64,000 bases of DNA, taken from NCBI GenBank assembly GCA_008360955.1, contig LUCM01001982.1, forward strand, positions 209,469-273,468. The letters are read 5' to 3'. Origin of the DNA: Fasciolopsis buskii. Lineage: Eukaryota; Platyhelminthes; Trematoda; Plagiorchiida; Fasciolidae. This document shows positions 27,120-39,339 of this stretch, piece after piece (position 1 is the first letter of the stretch; each line of letters begins with the position of its first letter). The notes beneath the pieces are model-generated. The model was given only the letters and a program-made list of their open reading frames with translations. It was not told the DNA's origin and ran no database searches. A program made the translations under genes and the position numbers.

Positions 27120-27560
27120 GTCGGAAATTAGGGTGTTAAGGGAAGTAAGTCTTCCTCGACGGCTTAAGGCAGTTGGACTAGATAGGTTGCCACTGCCCTT
27201 CTTCAAGAATGCTGGCAAAGTGTTAACATCGGAGTTAATCAAACTCAGGGGATCAATCTGAGAAAAGGAAAAATTTCCTAAGAACTGGTCTGAATCGGTG
27301 ATTGCACTGATTTACAGGAAAGGCGACAGGTCCTCATATGAGAACCATAGAGGAATTAGTTTGATAAGCGTCGCATCCAAATTGTTCGCTGGCATTATTC
27401 TCCGCCGATTATTGATTACTCGCACAAGGTGTGTGTGAGAACCAAGCGGGTTTGCGACCGAGTCAGGGATAAAATCCTCACGAATCTGAGAACCTTGGCA
27501 AATTTTCCATAGGCTCACTACTTCTCTCTTTCTTGATTTGAAAGCGGCATTCGTGTCAGT
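27120..27560 (+). pseudogene. RTE-like reverse transcriptase, N-terminal and motif A region
   Basis: The frame gives AVGLDRLP (block 0, usual A-G-x-D), then LIYRKGDRSSYENHRGIS and LRRLL, which is the hallmark RTE/CR1 'KKGD.....NHRGISL' entry to the palm domain. A frame with FLDLKAAF and then VSV follows near 27528-27560. The first catalytic Asp of motif A is kept, but the second Asp expected in AFDSV is replaced. Stops at about 27260 and 27438, plus at least one frame change, break the region. An intact enzyme would prime cDNA synthesis at a nicked target. Confidence 0.85.
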
Positions 27561-27997
27561 CATTCTGGCAAATCTGTGACATTGTCTGCCATCAAACAGT
27601 GTGTCAGAAAAATTCATTTCACTCATCAGATCTCCCTAACCGAACAACCAAATCCGAGCTCGTGCTTATGACGATTTTTTCACCGATGCTCGTCACGAAA
27701 AGTGGTATTTGTCAAGACTGCCTTCTTCCGTGTTTTCTTTTCAATTTTGTAATCGGGGCGGTTATGGCGATAGCCCTATCTTCATGTGAGAATATCATCA
27801 TATTTGCCCAAATAAAACCTGTCCGACTTGAATAGGCGGGCAACGTTGTGCTACCCAATTAGGTTGCAATTTTTTTTCAATCGTCTGAACGATAGTATGG
27901 ATATGTTTCGAATGCCTTTTTGCACCTGTCAAATGTAAAATGCTGTTGTTTGACTGAACTGGCTCGAATTCGAAGCCATTCTTGCGCAGGAACAACC

Positions 27998-28595
27998 GGG
28001 TGAGATGGACAAATCTACCTCCTTTGGTAGTTGTATCTCACCTGATGGTTGTATATCGCGCATACAGAATGCCCGATTGACCTTTGTTAAACCGAGGCAT
28101 CTGTGGCGTCGGCATGACATTCGGTTATCGATCAAAAGTCTAGTACATACAGTTGGATTACTTTTGTCATACGGCTGCGAAACATGGGCCCTGGGAAAAG
28201 AAAACATGTGAAAACTTTTGATGTTTGAACACCATTGTGTACGTAATACGGTCGAATAGGGTGCGGGAATTTTGTGAGTAACTCAAATGTTGGGCTTTAG
28301 GTACTAATTCTCTGGGTCCAACCTTTAGAACAGGCAGTGAGTAGAAACAGATTAAGGTGGTTGGGACATAGAACGACTGTCACGTTGTATGCTGTTCTCT
28401 GAGGCAGATAACAATTGAAAGATGGTTTGAAGTGGGCAGCTGACGACACAGGAAAAATTTGAAAACTTTAACCAGCAGATTGGCTCACGTAAGTGAAATT
28501 ACACTACCAGGTCGGGGTCCATGAAATATTCCCAGGTAATGCTTGAAGGCTGTACGTGATATGGCTCGGTGGTTTTGTTAGTAGTGTTATTAAAT
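27998..28595 (+). pseudogene. RTE-like reverse transcriptase, C-terminal region
   Basis: An open stretch to 28211 encodes GSCISPDGC, then INARL-like, RHLWRRHDIRLS and SYGCETWAL, typical of the thumb/C-terminal part of RTE-type ORFs. Beyond the stop, other frames continue the family pattern (MFEHHCVR, WDIER, ALFSEADN-like, GGQLTT-like, and a terminal RDM-like segment). Just upstream, at about 27785-27800, the frame aligned with motif C reads CENI where YADD is expected, so the catalytic aspartates are lost. Confidence 0.82.
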
Positions 28596-28605
28596 CCAAA
28601 ACCCA

Positions 28606-31600
28606 TTTCTTGTCTTTGCAATTGTTTCACTAGAAACATTTTTCAATCGATGATTCCCTATTCGTTGTTCATTTTTCTGTTTGATCAGATGATGCTGTGA
28701 GGAAACAACGGAAATCAGAGAAGGTTGGTGCAAAGTTAATAGCTGAAAAAACGGAACTAAACTGAATTGTCTCCTTAACTATTGGCTTTGGTGGACAAGA
28801 AATCGATATGCGCTCTAATCTCCTCCTTCAATTATGATATCTCACTAAACAGTTTTGATAAATCGAAAATTTTTTGAAATTCCTTCAAACCACGTTGTTC
28901 AAACCTAAGTCACTACTCTCTCATTGGAAAAAAGTTCACAAAATGCAGAGGGAAGCTTTTTCCATTTTAAATTTTTACCTATATTGTTTGGCGGTGTGAA
29001 ATTTGTTTGGTTGTTCTTTATTTTCGACATACGTTTTATGTATATTCGACTAACGACAGTTTTTTGTATCAATTGGTATGTTGAAGATTTTGCGGTCGAT
29101 CCGTCCCATGCTAAAAACAGTGTTAATTCTGCCTTCTCGTTCGTCCATTCTGAAGTCGGTTCTTATCTTTTTCCCCGGAAGTAATCAAGGTACACGAATA
29201 CTACTAAATCCCATACAGACAGTAGTCTATCAAACTGTGACAAACTATGACAGCAGTCTGTTAAATAATATGATACTGAAATAAATCAAAATTTTGGCTA
29301 ATTTGTTCACATCAAACTGAGCGTAGTATGTATCGGAACAGCGATCTTCCAGTCGGTTGGTTGATCGACGTGGAAACTACAACAACCGAAAAACCGAGCC
29401 ACGGATAGCGTATCAGCCAGCATCGACACTGACACAATGAAACCAACATCGCGATCAACAGTAACCATACTAACTGAAGCAAAGCACCTTCACTGCGCAA
29501 TGTAACTTAATTTAATTTAGTTGGGTGTTTTCTTTCTATTCTCAAACTGATTGTATTCCTATCCGATCATCTTTCCCGGCTTGTTGAGTAAAGACCACGT
29601 CAAAATAAAATTTATTCAGTCAATTGTTCCATGGAATTATAGTTCTGCAAGAAACGCAATCTGCCGCCATGAGATTGTGCCAAAAGTGCTCAGTTAGAAT
29701 TCCTACCGATCCAGACTACCACGACTAAGGACCTTAATAATTGTATTTCTTGTTCATTTGAATTCAACAAATCAAGAGTAGTCCATGCAACTGGGTCTCA
29801 CTACCGATGTTGTGGGCAGTGCTTATTCCCAAATCAAGCAGACTAATGCCGCTAAATGAAAACAATCTGCGTTTAGTCTCTTAGATGTTTCCGGAAATTC
29901 GGAAAACTTTGGCACATTATTTTTTCTTGCATCGTGCTATCTTTGCTGTGATTGGCTATGTAAAACCTGATAAATGTTCACCTAACTGGATGAATAAAGC
30001 AAACAGCTGGTCGCCCTAGACTAAGTCCCGAATGGTTATAATCACTGGAATTAGAGTAACGTAATACTGGAGGTTCACCAACGTACCACGCATTGTAGAT
30101 CCTATGATCAAGCAGAGGTAAATGAATCGGCCTGATTACTGGACGGTTAGTGTTCCGACTTAGCTCTCGGCGTTATCTTCTATCTATAAGAAAAGTGAGT
30201 GGGTTTTTCTTTCTATTAAAAAAAATAACTGTGGGAATCGGAAATAATGGCATCTACTCTCTTACTTGATATACACTGCAATCGAAGAACGGGATGTTTT
30301 GACGGAACATTCGATGATATTCTCTGAAATACGGACACGACGTGGGCAATACACACATCCGAAAAGAAATAGGCACACAATTAAAACCGTTATTTGCACA
30401 CACACACACACACACACACATCGCTTACTGCTTCACTTATGTACCTTATGATTAGTCGATCAAGATTACTGATAATTGTTCCCATGAAGTTCGGACAGGG
30501 ATATCAACGCGGAAATGAGAACACTCGTAATTTCGGATCCCAACCAAAATTCACGCTTACCTTAGGCTGTAGTTAGCCCTTTACCATTGTGAACAATACG
30601 GATTAGCACCACTGTTTACACGAGACGTGTGGCTCACGATTGGAAGGTGTTTTCTGGATGTCGAGAAATAGAAACCAAGTCAACCGGCAACCGGTGAATA
30701 TTGTGTGAATTCATCTGGCGAACAAATTTTGTATATGCCAATGCAAGTCTGTTGGGGAATTTTCACACGCAAACCAGGAAAATATCATACGCGTAAAATC
30801 GGTCCCGTTTCCCTTTGTCTTCTTCTTGCGCTTTGGATAAAGGAATAAATTCCCCCGCAGAATTACTGCCGCCGCGTGGAGACACAGAAACGGTCAGCAA
30901 TGTTAGACAGACTCTGTCGTAATCTTCGTGTGATGCGTACCTGAATTCACGTGGCCGCACAAATAAGCAGTAGAGCTGAACAGGATCTACATCTCAGTAA
31001 TAGGAGAGTTATTTTGTTTCTTAATTGATTGATTTAATGTTCATTATGAAATGCTTACCTAACCAGTGAAAAGTACAAAATCGTTGTTCAACAATTTTAT
31101 TTATCTTGTTTATACTTTTCATATCCATCTTAAATTCGAACTCGGAATGAACGGTTCATTCTGTGTAGAAATGGAACAATTATGCTGGAACGATGGGTTT
31201 TTTCGTCAAAATTATCCAGAATAGTTTGTTGCGAACAGTTCGTCACTTGAACTCTGCCCCACCTACCCATCCACCACACAGGCCTTTGTGCACATTTACG
31301 GGAACATGAATACAGCCAACAATTCTACCGTACTGGATCTCATAGTCGACCAGAAACTTCGGTCGGTCAAATCCAAGCCATGACAACGACGGTCGTAGTA
31401 ACAACACCATTGGACAAAAGTAAACCTAATCACAAAGTTCGTCTGATAAGACCGAACCGAGACTGGACGGATGATTGGTGAGCCGTTTTTGTTTGCATTG
31501 TTTATTTACCCAATATGCTCGCATAATTGTACAAATTGTGCTGGCAAATTCGTGTTTCCACTGGCATCCTTAGATTTCGCAATAAGGTCATCCACCGAGG

Positions 31601-34600
31601 GCGTAAGGAGTGCAAAGTTTGGACTGCAGAAATCACGTGTACTAATAAAGAGGTGATTAAGTATTTGAATATTTCGCGCAAACATGTTTTTCGTCCCTTC
31701 TGTTCCATTCAAAAATCAGACCTGAAAGTTAGCTTCTGAGATTTAGTTAGCCATCTAAGACTTTGCCAATTCGTTATTCGATAAAACAAGAATATACGAA
31801 CCGGTTCACAAAAGAATGAAATTCGTAAAATAATAAAACCGCTTCATTGTTGTCATGTAGACAAAGTACCACTTGTCATTGTATTGTACAATAGCGAATC
31901 ATTTGTATTCGGATAACATCTGGGTTACCGAATAGCACGACCAATAGTCTAATTCACCGTATGAAAATCACCTTTCTTCCACCCATGACTTCGTGCAGAT
32001 GTAATCCCAATTGTGCTGTCCATACCAATTATCCTAATGGTATTCTCTTGTTTTAGGACAATCAGAGACTGTGTTATGATTTACGGAAAATTATTACTTG
32101 CACATTTGCACAAATAGGTTAGTTCTTCTATTTTTTCGAAACACTCAAGTAACGAGGTGCCCTTGTTGATTTTGCTTGAATGTTGATCAAATTATTCTGT
32201 TTAATATGGTTAAATTTCATCTCTTGAACGGCTTTGCTAATGATTGCATTTAGCAAATAAACACCTGTACAAATTACCTGATCAGGCATTCCATGAAGTG
32301 ACAAAATATGTCCGTTCATTCTTTTTTGTTTGGTTCTAATTGGTGCGATCCAATCGCATTCAACTTCCTGACATTTGATTAGCTGTCCGCTCACATACCC
32401 ATCACTTTACGAGCATTTGTGCAATAACGCATACATACTGCACACATAAATATGCTCAACGTATTCGGAATGAAATTTATCAATTTTAACTACCTTATTA
32501 CAAAACGCTAACATTTGTGTCAGTTTCGTCTGATTTGGTATTTGGATATTTGGTACCAGATGAATGTTCATCAAAACTTACAACCGAAATTCACTGGTCA
32601 GGTTATTCAGTCTACTCAGTGAACAGTACTTTTGGTTTCAAGTTGTTTTAGTTAGGCATTATGCATTATGCGTTATGCCATCCTGAGATGAGCGTGAATA
32701 CTTTACAGGACTCGACAGCACAAACTAATTCTCTTTTATTTACAACATTTGGAATACTTAAGCATTGTAAAAATGAACGACTCATTCACGGTTTGTGTGC
32801 AATTTAACGATCTCACTCGAAAACTATTGTCCGGTTCCGTACAGTCAGTTACACGAACTTAGTCGCTGAATCTGTGAAACCGATTACCGTCAACTTTTAC
32901 TCATTGGAATCACCCCACCCTTCCGGGAAAAGTTAAACCCAATTTCATACTGAGTAAGCGATCCACAAACAATGATTTTACCTTGCGAAACTTCGATTTC
33001 CCGTACTTCGATCTACCAAAAGACCATGTGCAGTAAAATTAGAACTGTACGGGGATATTTTCCTTTTCGTTCGCATTAGTATTTCCTCTCAGAAGATTTC
33101 CTGGACATTCCTGTCTGCAGAGTATACGGTGCAGATCATTGGCTTGATCACCTCTGTATTTAATCCATTGGAATAACAATGAACATAGTATTAGTATATT
33201 TACTTCCTTTTCATTTCATATTCAACAAATACTCGTCTTATTTTACTTTTGAAGGAATTGTTACAGCCGCTGAATTGAAGCCGACTGAAAAACCGACCTA
33301 GTTTGGGAGAATGGGGACAGATACTCGGAACACTGTGAACATCGTCACGTTAACCGTGTCAGTTTGATCGGTTGGCAATCATTTCCGATGGCATACAACA
33401 GTGAAAATCAGTGAAATTTCTTATCCCTGATGTTCAGCATTCCAGCAATTTGTGACTGCTTCTAGCGTATCACGATTTGGATTGTCTAGATGGTAAAAAC
33501 TTCAACACAAATGCTAGTTTTTTTTCTGTTTGTTTAAGAATGTTACGTTAGAATAAATCAGATATTTATCATTTCCTTTACAGTACACATATGCTTTTTC
33601 TGGATCGAGTTTTCCTACCTCCACGGACAGTTGTCGAGTTTCCGTGGATCGTAATCGATATGTACCGTTACATATCCATTTGAACGCTGTAACTTCCGAA
33701 GGTGGACTCCACAAGACGGAATCAAACCCGCAATATTCCGCTCAATAGAGAAATGCGCTGCTACTGAATCACTGCAGAAACGGATCGTGTGAGCTAGTTA
33801 ATTTATTATTGAGCAATCGTTACGTCAATAACATCCATCAGCTAACCTGGTTTTCGTCGCTACTCAATTTTACTGGCACAGCTGATCACAAAACGCTCGG
33901 TTTTCTTTATATTCACTCCTAAGATGCCTGTTTACGGTGATTTATTGATAGATTACCCTCCGGGTTAGTGGACGGCAGCTGACTGGATCCCAGCCCGTGG
34001 CGATGGCTTTTGGCGCTCAGTGAATGAACGGATTTCCATCGAAATGTGGTAATATGTTGAATTCTGCTGAATGTCAGTACCTTTTGAGTTAAATCATTCA
34101 AATATTAACTTGTACATTTTAAGTGACTCATTCGACAAAAACCAACTTGTTTGTCTCTCCTAATGACTTGGAATTCTATCACGAATTAGTTCACTGGACA
34201 CAAATGAGCTAGTGAACAAATGTCATTGTGTAATTATCGACGCCGACCACAATCGTAATCCGCTTTTAGTTGGAATGGAACAAAACGTCCATAGATGAGG
34301 CAAAATAGTTGACAAACGAGACTGTCCCACGTGACTTTGTCAAATGAAAGTCATCAACAAATATGAGAGAATAAGCCACAAAATATTTTCGAGCAATTCA
34401 TTTAAGAGGCGCTTCCGATTGGTTGAAAGAGTAAACTGGAGTGTGAAACAACTCGACTCCAAAGCGTATTAATTCAACGTGGCACGCAACGAGAAGCAGA
34501 ACGTGTCGATACGTGTGCCAGACGACCATGATCTAGCAGAATCCTTACCGCCAATTCTGTCACACGAGGACAAATAAAATATGAGGGTTTGATGGAGGGA

Positions 34601-34933
34601 ATCATTCGATGATGTGCTTGTCAAGAGTTATGACAATGTTTCATTCGTGAACAGATAACAAAAACAGGAGAGCAATAGAAAAGGAAAGGAGTTAATGGGT
34701 TTAGTGTTGAAATGTCCCAGCCTGTTAACCCGGATCGGTAACCTCACCGTTCATGGGACCTAACTAGAGTTTGCATGTGCAATTCCTGACCCCGTTCAGC
34801 ATAGGTAGGATTACCGAAATTAGTTTGTTAACTAGCCAGATGTCTCGTCTTCCTTCGAATCTGTCCGACATCACTGGGAATCAATCAGGGTGAAATCTGA
34901 ACCAGCTTACCTGGACAATACTGATTAAGTGTG
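28606..34933. other. No gene seen; two short tandem repeats
   Basis: Over 6 kb with no supportable gene. It contains the (CA)n run listed separately and three imperfect GCATTATG units at 32655-32679. Overlapping frames at 31471-31739 on both strands are about 60-70 codons and have no recognisable domain. Confidence 0.55.
30397..30421. repeat. (CA)n dinucleotide microsatellite
   Basis: About 12 perfect CA units. Confidence 0.95.
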
Positions 34934-35118
34934 TCGGCCGGCGGTGTCCAAACGGATAAGGTCGTGGCGTTTGGACGTGAAGGTCGCGGGTTCAAATCCT
35001 CCCACCACCGGTCAACTTCCCCACCTGGCATCCCTCTGCTAGCCGTGGCCCCTTTCCTGAAAATTGTTGTTGTAACATTGTTATTTTATTGATAAAGGAA
35101 GTAAAAGATAAAAGAAAG
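34934..35118 (+). mobile_element. SINE-2 (tRNA-derived), copy 2, well preserved
   Basis: The head resembles a class II (Leu/Ser-type) tRNA: GGCGGTGTCCAAACGGATAAGG carries the A-box region and GGTTCAAATCC at 34989-34999 is a near-consensus B box. The acceptor-like CCACCACCGG pairs loosely with the head start. The body has CTGGCATCCCTCTGCTAGCC and CCTTTCCTGAAAA, shared with the copy at 22893. The 3' end is A-rich (GTAAAAGATAAAAGAAAG) and runs straight into SINE-3. It has fewer substitutions than the 22893 copy and so is probably younger. Confidence 0.87.
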
Positions 35119-35356
35119 GAGCCAGTGGCGCAGGGGTACTAAACATGCCCTCCAGCCGGACCGCTCTAATGTGAACAAAGTTCGAGTCTGGTGTTCGCCG
35201 AAAGGTATAAAATTGATTAAATGACCTGAGGTCTGTGGCTAGAAGTTTTAGTCCACAGGACAGTCAGACAAACACGGGACTCGCCTTGCCACGTAGTTTG
35301 GCCCGAATGAAATGGTAATCAAGTGCAAAGAACACCGGGGAAGAATGGGGCCATCA
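35119..35356 (+). mobile_element. SINE-3 (tRNA-derived, third family)
   Basis: The tRNA-like head starts GAGCCAGTGGCGCAGG with an A box TGGCGCAGGGG at 35126-35136 and a B box AGTTCGAGTCT at 35179-35189. Their spacing of about 53 bases start to start is the spacing of a real tRNA promoter. A body with GACCTGAGGTCTGTGGCTAG, AGTTTTAGTCC and CACGGGACTCGCC follows, ending near GAATGGGGCCATCAC. Only one copy was recognised, so the 3' boundary is approximate. It abuts the A-rich tail of SINE-2. Confidence 0.75.
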
Positions 35357-35720
35357 CAGTTTTATTTTTTACAAGTGCACAATTTTTTATTTTTCTACAC
35401 CAGCTCAAACCAGTATCTATCAATTAGAAAGTGATAGTTGACTTCGCATATTGCACATTATTTATTTTATTGATAAAAGCCTTCGATTTGTCAAAGGAAA
35501 AGCAAAATAGGCATAGCATGAAAATTCGCTCGGTGATTCCATTGTTACACACTCTTGGCTTTGGTTCCCCGATCTAATCAAGCCCGTAAAAGCAAGCTAA
35601 TCAAACTGCCATCAGGATCCGAAGATATGGCTAAAATTATTCTTGTTCCGAATCCGTGATTATTGAATAGATGCCACGAGGATACAGCAAGCTCCATGAT
35701 TCCATCAAGTTCAATTTTGA

Positions 35721-36367
35721 TTGATAGAAAAAGCCACAAAATCAATTGTGTGCTTCCATGATCAGTTTGTCCCGTATCAACAAGCAAACTGTTTACTTCT
35801 ATCACAAAATCCGAGATGGCCATCACTTGCCCTCGTTCTAAAGTTTGTCCTTGAACAATTCAGTAAAGCTGTGTATAGATTACTATTCTGTTACAAACAT
35901 ACTTCACACTCAGGCATTATTTTATTGATTCAGATCAGGCAACGATGCCAAAACATCCACAATTTCAAACCTTTGACACCCTGCACTGATATCCTCGGTT
36001 CCCATACTCCCAATTTGTTTGTTACGTCTTACTTATTGGGAATGAAAAATTTATGCGTAACAGTTCCGTGCAAAACTAAGTTCCGTAAAGTATCGGAAGA
36101 ATTTTGGTGTAAAAAATGTTCCAACACATTTAACTTATTCGTCAATCGCAGTTCCGACAAAATCCAGTCCCGTTTGATTGTTCTTATGGACAAGAATTGA
36201 CGATTAAAACGTGGGATGAGAAAAACGAACTAAGACGTGCGCGTAAATCTCATAACTTGGCCGTGGATTGTCCTTCTCGTTTTGTGAACTTAACTCCTGC
36301 TGAACGAATAACAATTGATTGTTCCATGCCTCGAATTACCGGCTTGGTGTTCTCATCACTAGTCTGA
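35721..36367 (+). pseudogene. Possible RPA1-type zinc-ribbon/OB-fold coding remnant
   Basis: A 159-codon frame (35721-36200, no ATG at its start) contains four cysteines at residues 112, 117, 130 and 133, that is C-x4-C-x12-C-x2-C, followed by S-N-T-F. The C-terminal domain of RPA1 has C-x4-C-x13-C-x2-C followed by D-T-E-F, then an OB-fold strand. Here the strand-like SRLIVLMD follows. The frame then stops at 36198-36200. The +2 frame continues with ELTIKTWDEKNELRRARKS and stays open to a TGA at 36365-36367. That is what a one-base indel inside an OB-fold (strand, turn, T-x-x-x-W-D) would give. Relatives such as the meiotic RPA paralogue MEIOB are an alternative. A chance ORF of this length is also expected about once per window, so the case rests on the cysteine pattern and the frame continuation. 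Confidence 0.35.
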
Positions 36368-37949
36368 CATTCGTTTAGGGATAAAAGAACGAATACATCT
36401 CAGTCTTGACAAGTTTCGAAAAAAAATGCAGTCGTCATTCTGGACAGCTGCTTGTTACCGTGTCATCTGCAGCTCAAGACCAATTCCTTACAATAAGAAA
36501 TTTCTAAACCAATCGGTCACATCCTCATCATGATTCTTTTTTGTGAATGAATGCTAAAAGTTTCGGATTGTATTTTTGTCGCATACGATCTGAAACCAAT
36601 TAGCCTTAATTTAATAGCCAGTCAGATCAACCAACATCACTAAGTTATTTTACTCCTTTCTTTGAGGTTTGAAAAACCAAAATATGCCATACGGTCGCAA
36701 TGAATCCCAGCCAAGACCTAACGCATCTTAATCCAGGTATTGTGTTCCAAAGCTGTTGAGCTATACAAGTCGGCTAAACTACGTTCGAATATTCCAATGT
36801 CTGACAGATTTGTGACGATCTAGGTGTGATTAAATTTAATTGTTCACATTTATTGACGAAACTGGTTAAATAGAATAGAAAAATTCTTCGAAACCTCGTT
36901 CCACGACAGTTATTCACAATCCACACCACGGGATTGTGATTGTTCAAAGTTCGCCAAGTAATAAGTCATTTGGTTTCCACTAAATAAAGTTCACATTTTC
37001 GAAATTTGTTATCTTAGGTGAATTGACTTCACCGTTAGAATTGTGTATCATACAGATATGATATTATCACTTTTTAGAGCAGGGAGCAGGCTTCTTTGGA
37101 GAACAAATATGCATACAACCGTCCTTTCACCGTATGTAAAATTTAAATAGTCATCGAATGCTGGGTATCATTAGTCCCACAAATGACCAATTGGGCAACA
37201 TAAACTATCGTGAAGTTAGCCACTCCAGGTTAATGCTCCCATTGTTAATAATCAGCAGCATTGTACAGAAGAAAAAAAATGGATTCCGGAAACAGGAGTA
37301 TCACCGGTTACATGTAACGCTGAATGTTGCATAATTACAAGTATACCACACGGAACGTCTGATTGATACATCATTAAGTGTCACCGAAGGTGTTGGGAAC
37401 TAGCGAATCAGGAGAACGGAACAAGTCCGACTGTCTGTTCAATCGCCTGGATACAGACAGATTCAACTCCAAGATTTTGATATCGTCTGTGCTAAGTGGC
37501 TTGTGCTTCAGTGTCGCGTCAATATGTTCGGATTTTTCACCCGCGTGTTGTAGTGTTGGGGCACCCCAAATTACGCATATCCACAGTGGCTAACACTGAC
37601 AACTAGCTTTTGAATTAGCAAACAATTTTGAGCCCTCAAATACGATTTGGAGAATTTTGGTGAATATAACCTTATTCCATACGGGTATTCATGAATAAAC
37701 GAGACTCAAAATGGTCAATTCGGACATAATTCGCATGGAAACTACCGACTGGATGTGAACCGAATTGCAAGTGTGCACCGAATGAATAAGCACGATTTAC
37801 ACTTAGATTCAAATGTATTACGGCGGTCTGACGATGACTGGGTCTAAAAATGATCCGTTTGAATAATTTGTTCAATGGGCATGTCAAAAAAGATTTTAAA
37901 AACCAAATGATTCAACGAATAAGAAAAAATTTAATCGGACAACTTTCCA
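36368..37949. other. No gene seen
   Basis: About 1.6 kb upstream of the CR1-like LINE. The endonuclease domain expected 5' of the LINE linker was not recognised here, so the element is probably 5' truncated near 37950. Frames on both strands (plus 37378-37593, minus 37672-37887) have no family motif. Confidence 0.5.
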
Positions 37950-37955
37950 AAGCGA

Positions 37956-38470
37956 ATGAGGTCAACCTTTCACACAATAACCTTATTCTTCTTCTTCAGA
38001 AATCCCTCTTACTCGCATCTACCTGTTTCTCTTTCGAACATCTGCTCAGTGACAATGTCAAACACTTCACAGAAACGGCCAACGCAATATTTGATGTTTG
38101 CTGCCTCTCAGAAACACTATTCGTCTCAAATGACCATATCCCCAACCAGAAACTAAAATCTCTAAGGAGACGCAAGGCGCACTTTTACGAATCCCTTAGT
38201 AACTCGGGCGTGCGGTATATTTCCAACCTGGTGAAAGCTTAAATCAAACGCATCGCAACTACATTCGTCAGCCAACTGTTGATTGGCAAAAACAATCAAT
38301 TCCTATGGCAAGGCATTCGATTGTTGTGTGGGAAGAAGATGAAGCATACGAAAACTCCTGCGTATGTCGACAGTATCAATCGTGCTTTCATCCATCCTTC
38401 TACTTATACCCCCAGTCATATTTGGACAGGGTGATGATATGACAGTTACAAGTTTTTCTAGAGACTAGGT
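37956..38470 (+). pseudogene. CR1-like ORF2, endonuclease-RT linker block
   Basis: The frame ending at 38242 carries LKSLRRRKAHFYESLSNSG. This matches the basic, helical 'K.LRR.K..LY......S' segment that lies between the endonuclease and RT in CR1/Jockey-type ORF2 proteins. After a stop the sequence continues (IKRIATTFVSQLL, NNQFLWQGIR, VDSINRAFIHPS), again typical of the linker. Further stops follow at about 38433. The upstream half (FDVCCLSETLFVSNDHIP) is less conserved. Confidence 0.75.
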
Positions 38471-38544
38471 GCTCGACCTTCTCCGCACCACTAAAATTAC
38501 AACAGGGGTTGGTCCTGACAGTCTGTCCTCAGCTCTTTTAAGGC

Positions 38545-39315
38545 ATGATGATGATGATGGCTCTGACGGATGCATTTATTTCTCTGATTAATTCATCATT
38601 AAGCTCGTCTTCTATCGCTTACTGCTCGAGACCCGTCAGTATTATTCACATCCGAAAATCTGGCAGTTCTACTGCTTTGGCAAAAGGTTTCCACCCCATC
38701 GCCTTAACATCTTCTGGTCTTAAACTGACGGATCGTGCTATACTTAGGCGCCTGCGTTCTTCTGTGTATCCCCCTGACGACCCTTTTCAGTTTGCCTATA
38801 AATCTCACAGGTCCACTTTGGACGCTGTCGCCTCCCTCATTCATCACATTTGTAAGTCCTTAAACGCATCGATGAGATCTATGCATTGCGCCTTCCTAGA
38901 CTATTCGTCGGCATTTGATTCGGTCCCATGGTCTCTTCTACTTCACACACTGGAAACATTTGGTTGTCCTGGATCTTTATTAGCATGGCTGTCTGATTAC
39001 TTTACTAACCGAACCCAGTGCACACTAATGGACGGTAAAACATCAGAACCTTTGATTAACAACTCAGGCATGTTACGGGGTGCTGTTTTTTCACCGTTTC
39101 TTTTTTCTACTTGCATCAGCGACTTATCTACTGGTTCCCCTTGTCAACTGTTTAAGTATGCTGATGATGTTACCCTCACTCAAGCAGTTTCGAACGATGA
39201 TTTTCTAAGTTCTTCCAACAGCCCGTCGTCTGTCTGCAATTTCTCTGCACGAGCTGGTTTAAATCTCAACACATCTAAATGTTTCGAATGTCTGTTCTCT
39301 CTCTCGGTCAGCTAA
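38545..39315 (+). pseudogene. CR1-like reverse transcriptase palm domain
   Basis: This is the longest open frame in the window (257 codons). It contains LTDAFISLINSSLSSSS, the HPIALTS block, LRRLRSSVYPPDDPFQFAYK, motif A CAFLDYSSAFDSVP (catalytic Asp codon at 38899-38901), LLAWLSDYFTNRTQC, the LRGAVFSPFLFS block and motif C KYADD (39157-39168) with both catalytic aspartates intact. The apparent N-terminus of five Met is an artefact of an ATG microsatellite (38545-38559). The real LINE ORF enters upstream in another frame (PDSLSSALLRH), so the repeat has shifted the frame. The frame stops at 39313-39315, well short of the family C-terminus. RT in this clade copies the LINE RNA at a nicked genomic target. 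Confidence 0.93.
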
Positions 39316-39339
39316 CCCATCCGAAACGTCTTCCATCAA

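Larger units (their letters stand above)
26585..28605 (+). mobile_element. RTE-like non-LTR retrotransposon remnant
   Basis: Conceptual translation across several frames gives, in collinear order, the blocks of an RTE/SR2-type LINE ORF. At 26640-27010 is the endonuclease-to-RT linker. At 27120-27420 is the RT entry. At 27525-27560 is motif A (FLDLKAAF). At 27760-27800 is a decayed motif C region. At 28010-28200 is the RT C-terminal region with GSCISPDGC, RHLWRRHDIRLS and YGCETWAL. At 28320-28590 is the C-terminal tail. In-frame stops and frame changes interrupt every block, so no functional protein is possible. No endonuclease domain was recognised upstream, which suggests a 5' truncated insertion. 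Family assignment is from remembered motif order; RTE versus a close clade cannot be fixed by eye. Confidence 0.88.

Noticed and set aside
34934..35010. Functional tRNA gene (Leu/Ser type) at the SINE-2 head
   Set aside because: The cloverleaf stems are imperfect and the head is followed by a repeated body and A-rich tail also seen at 22893; it is a SINE.
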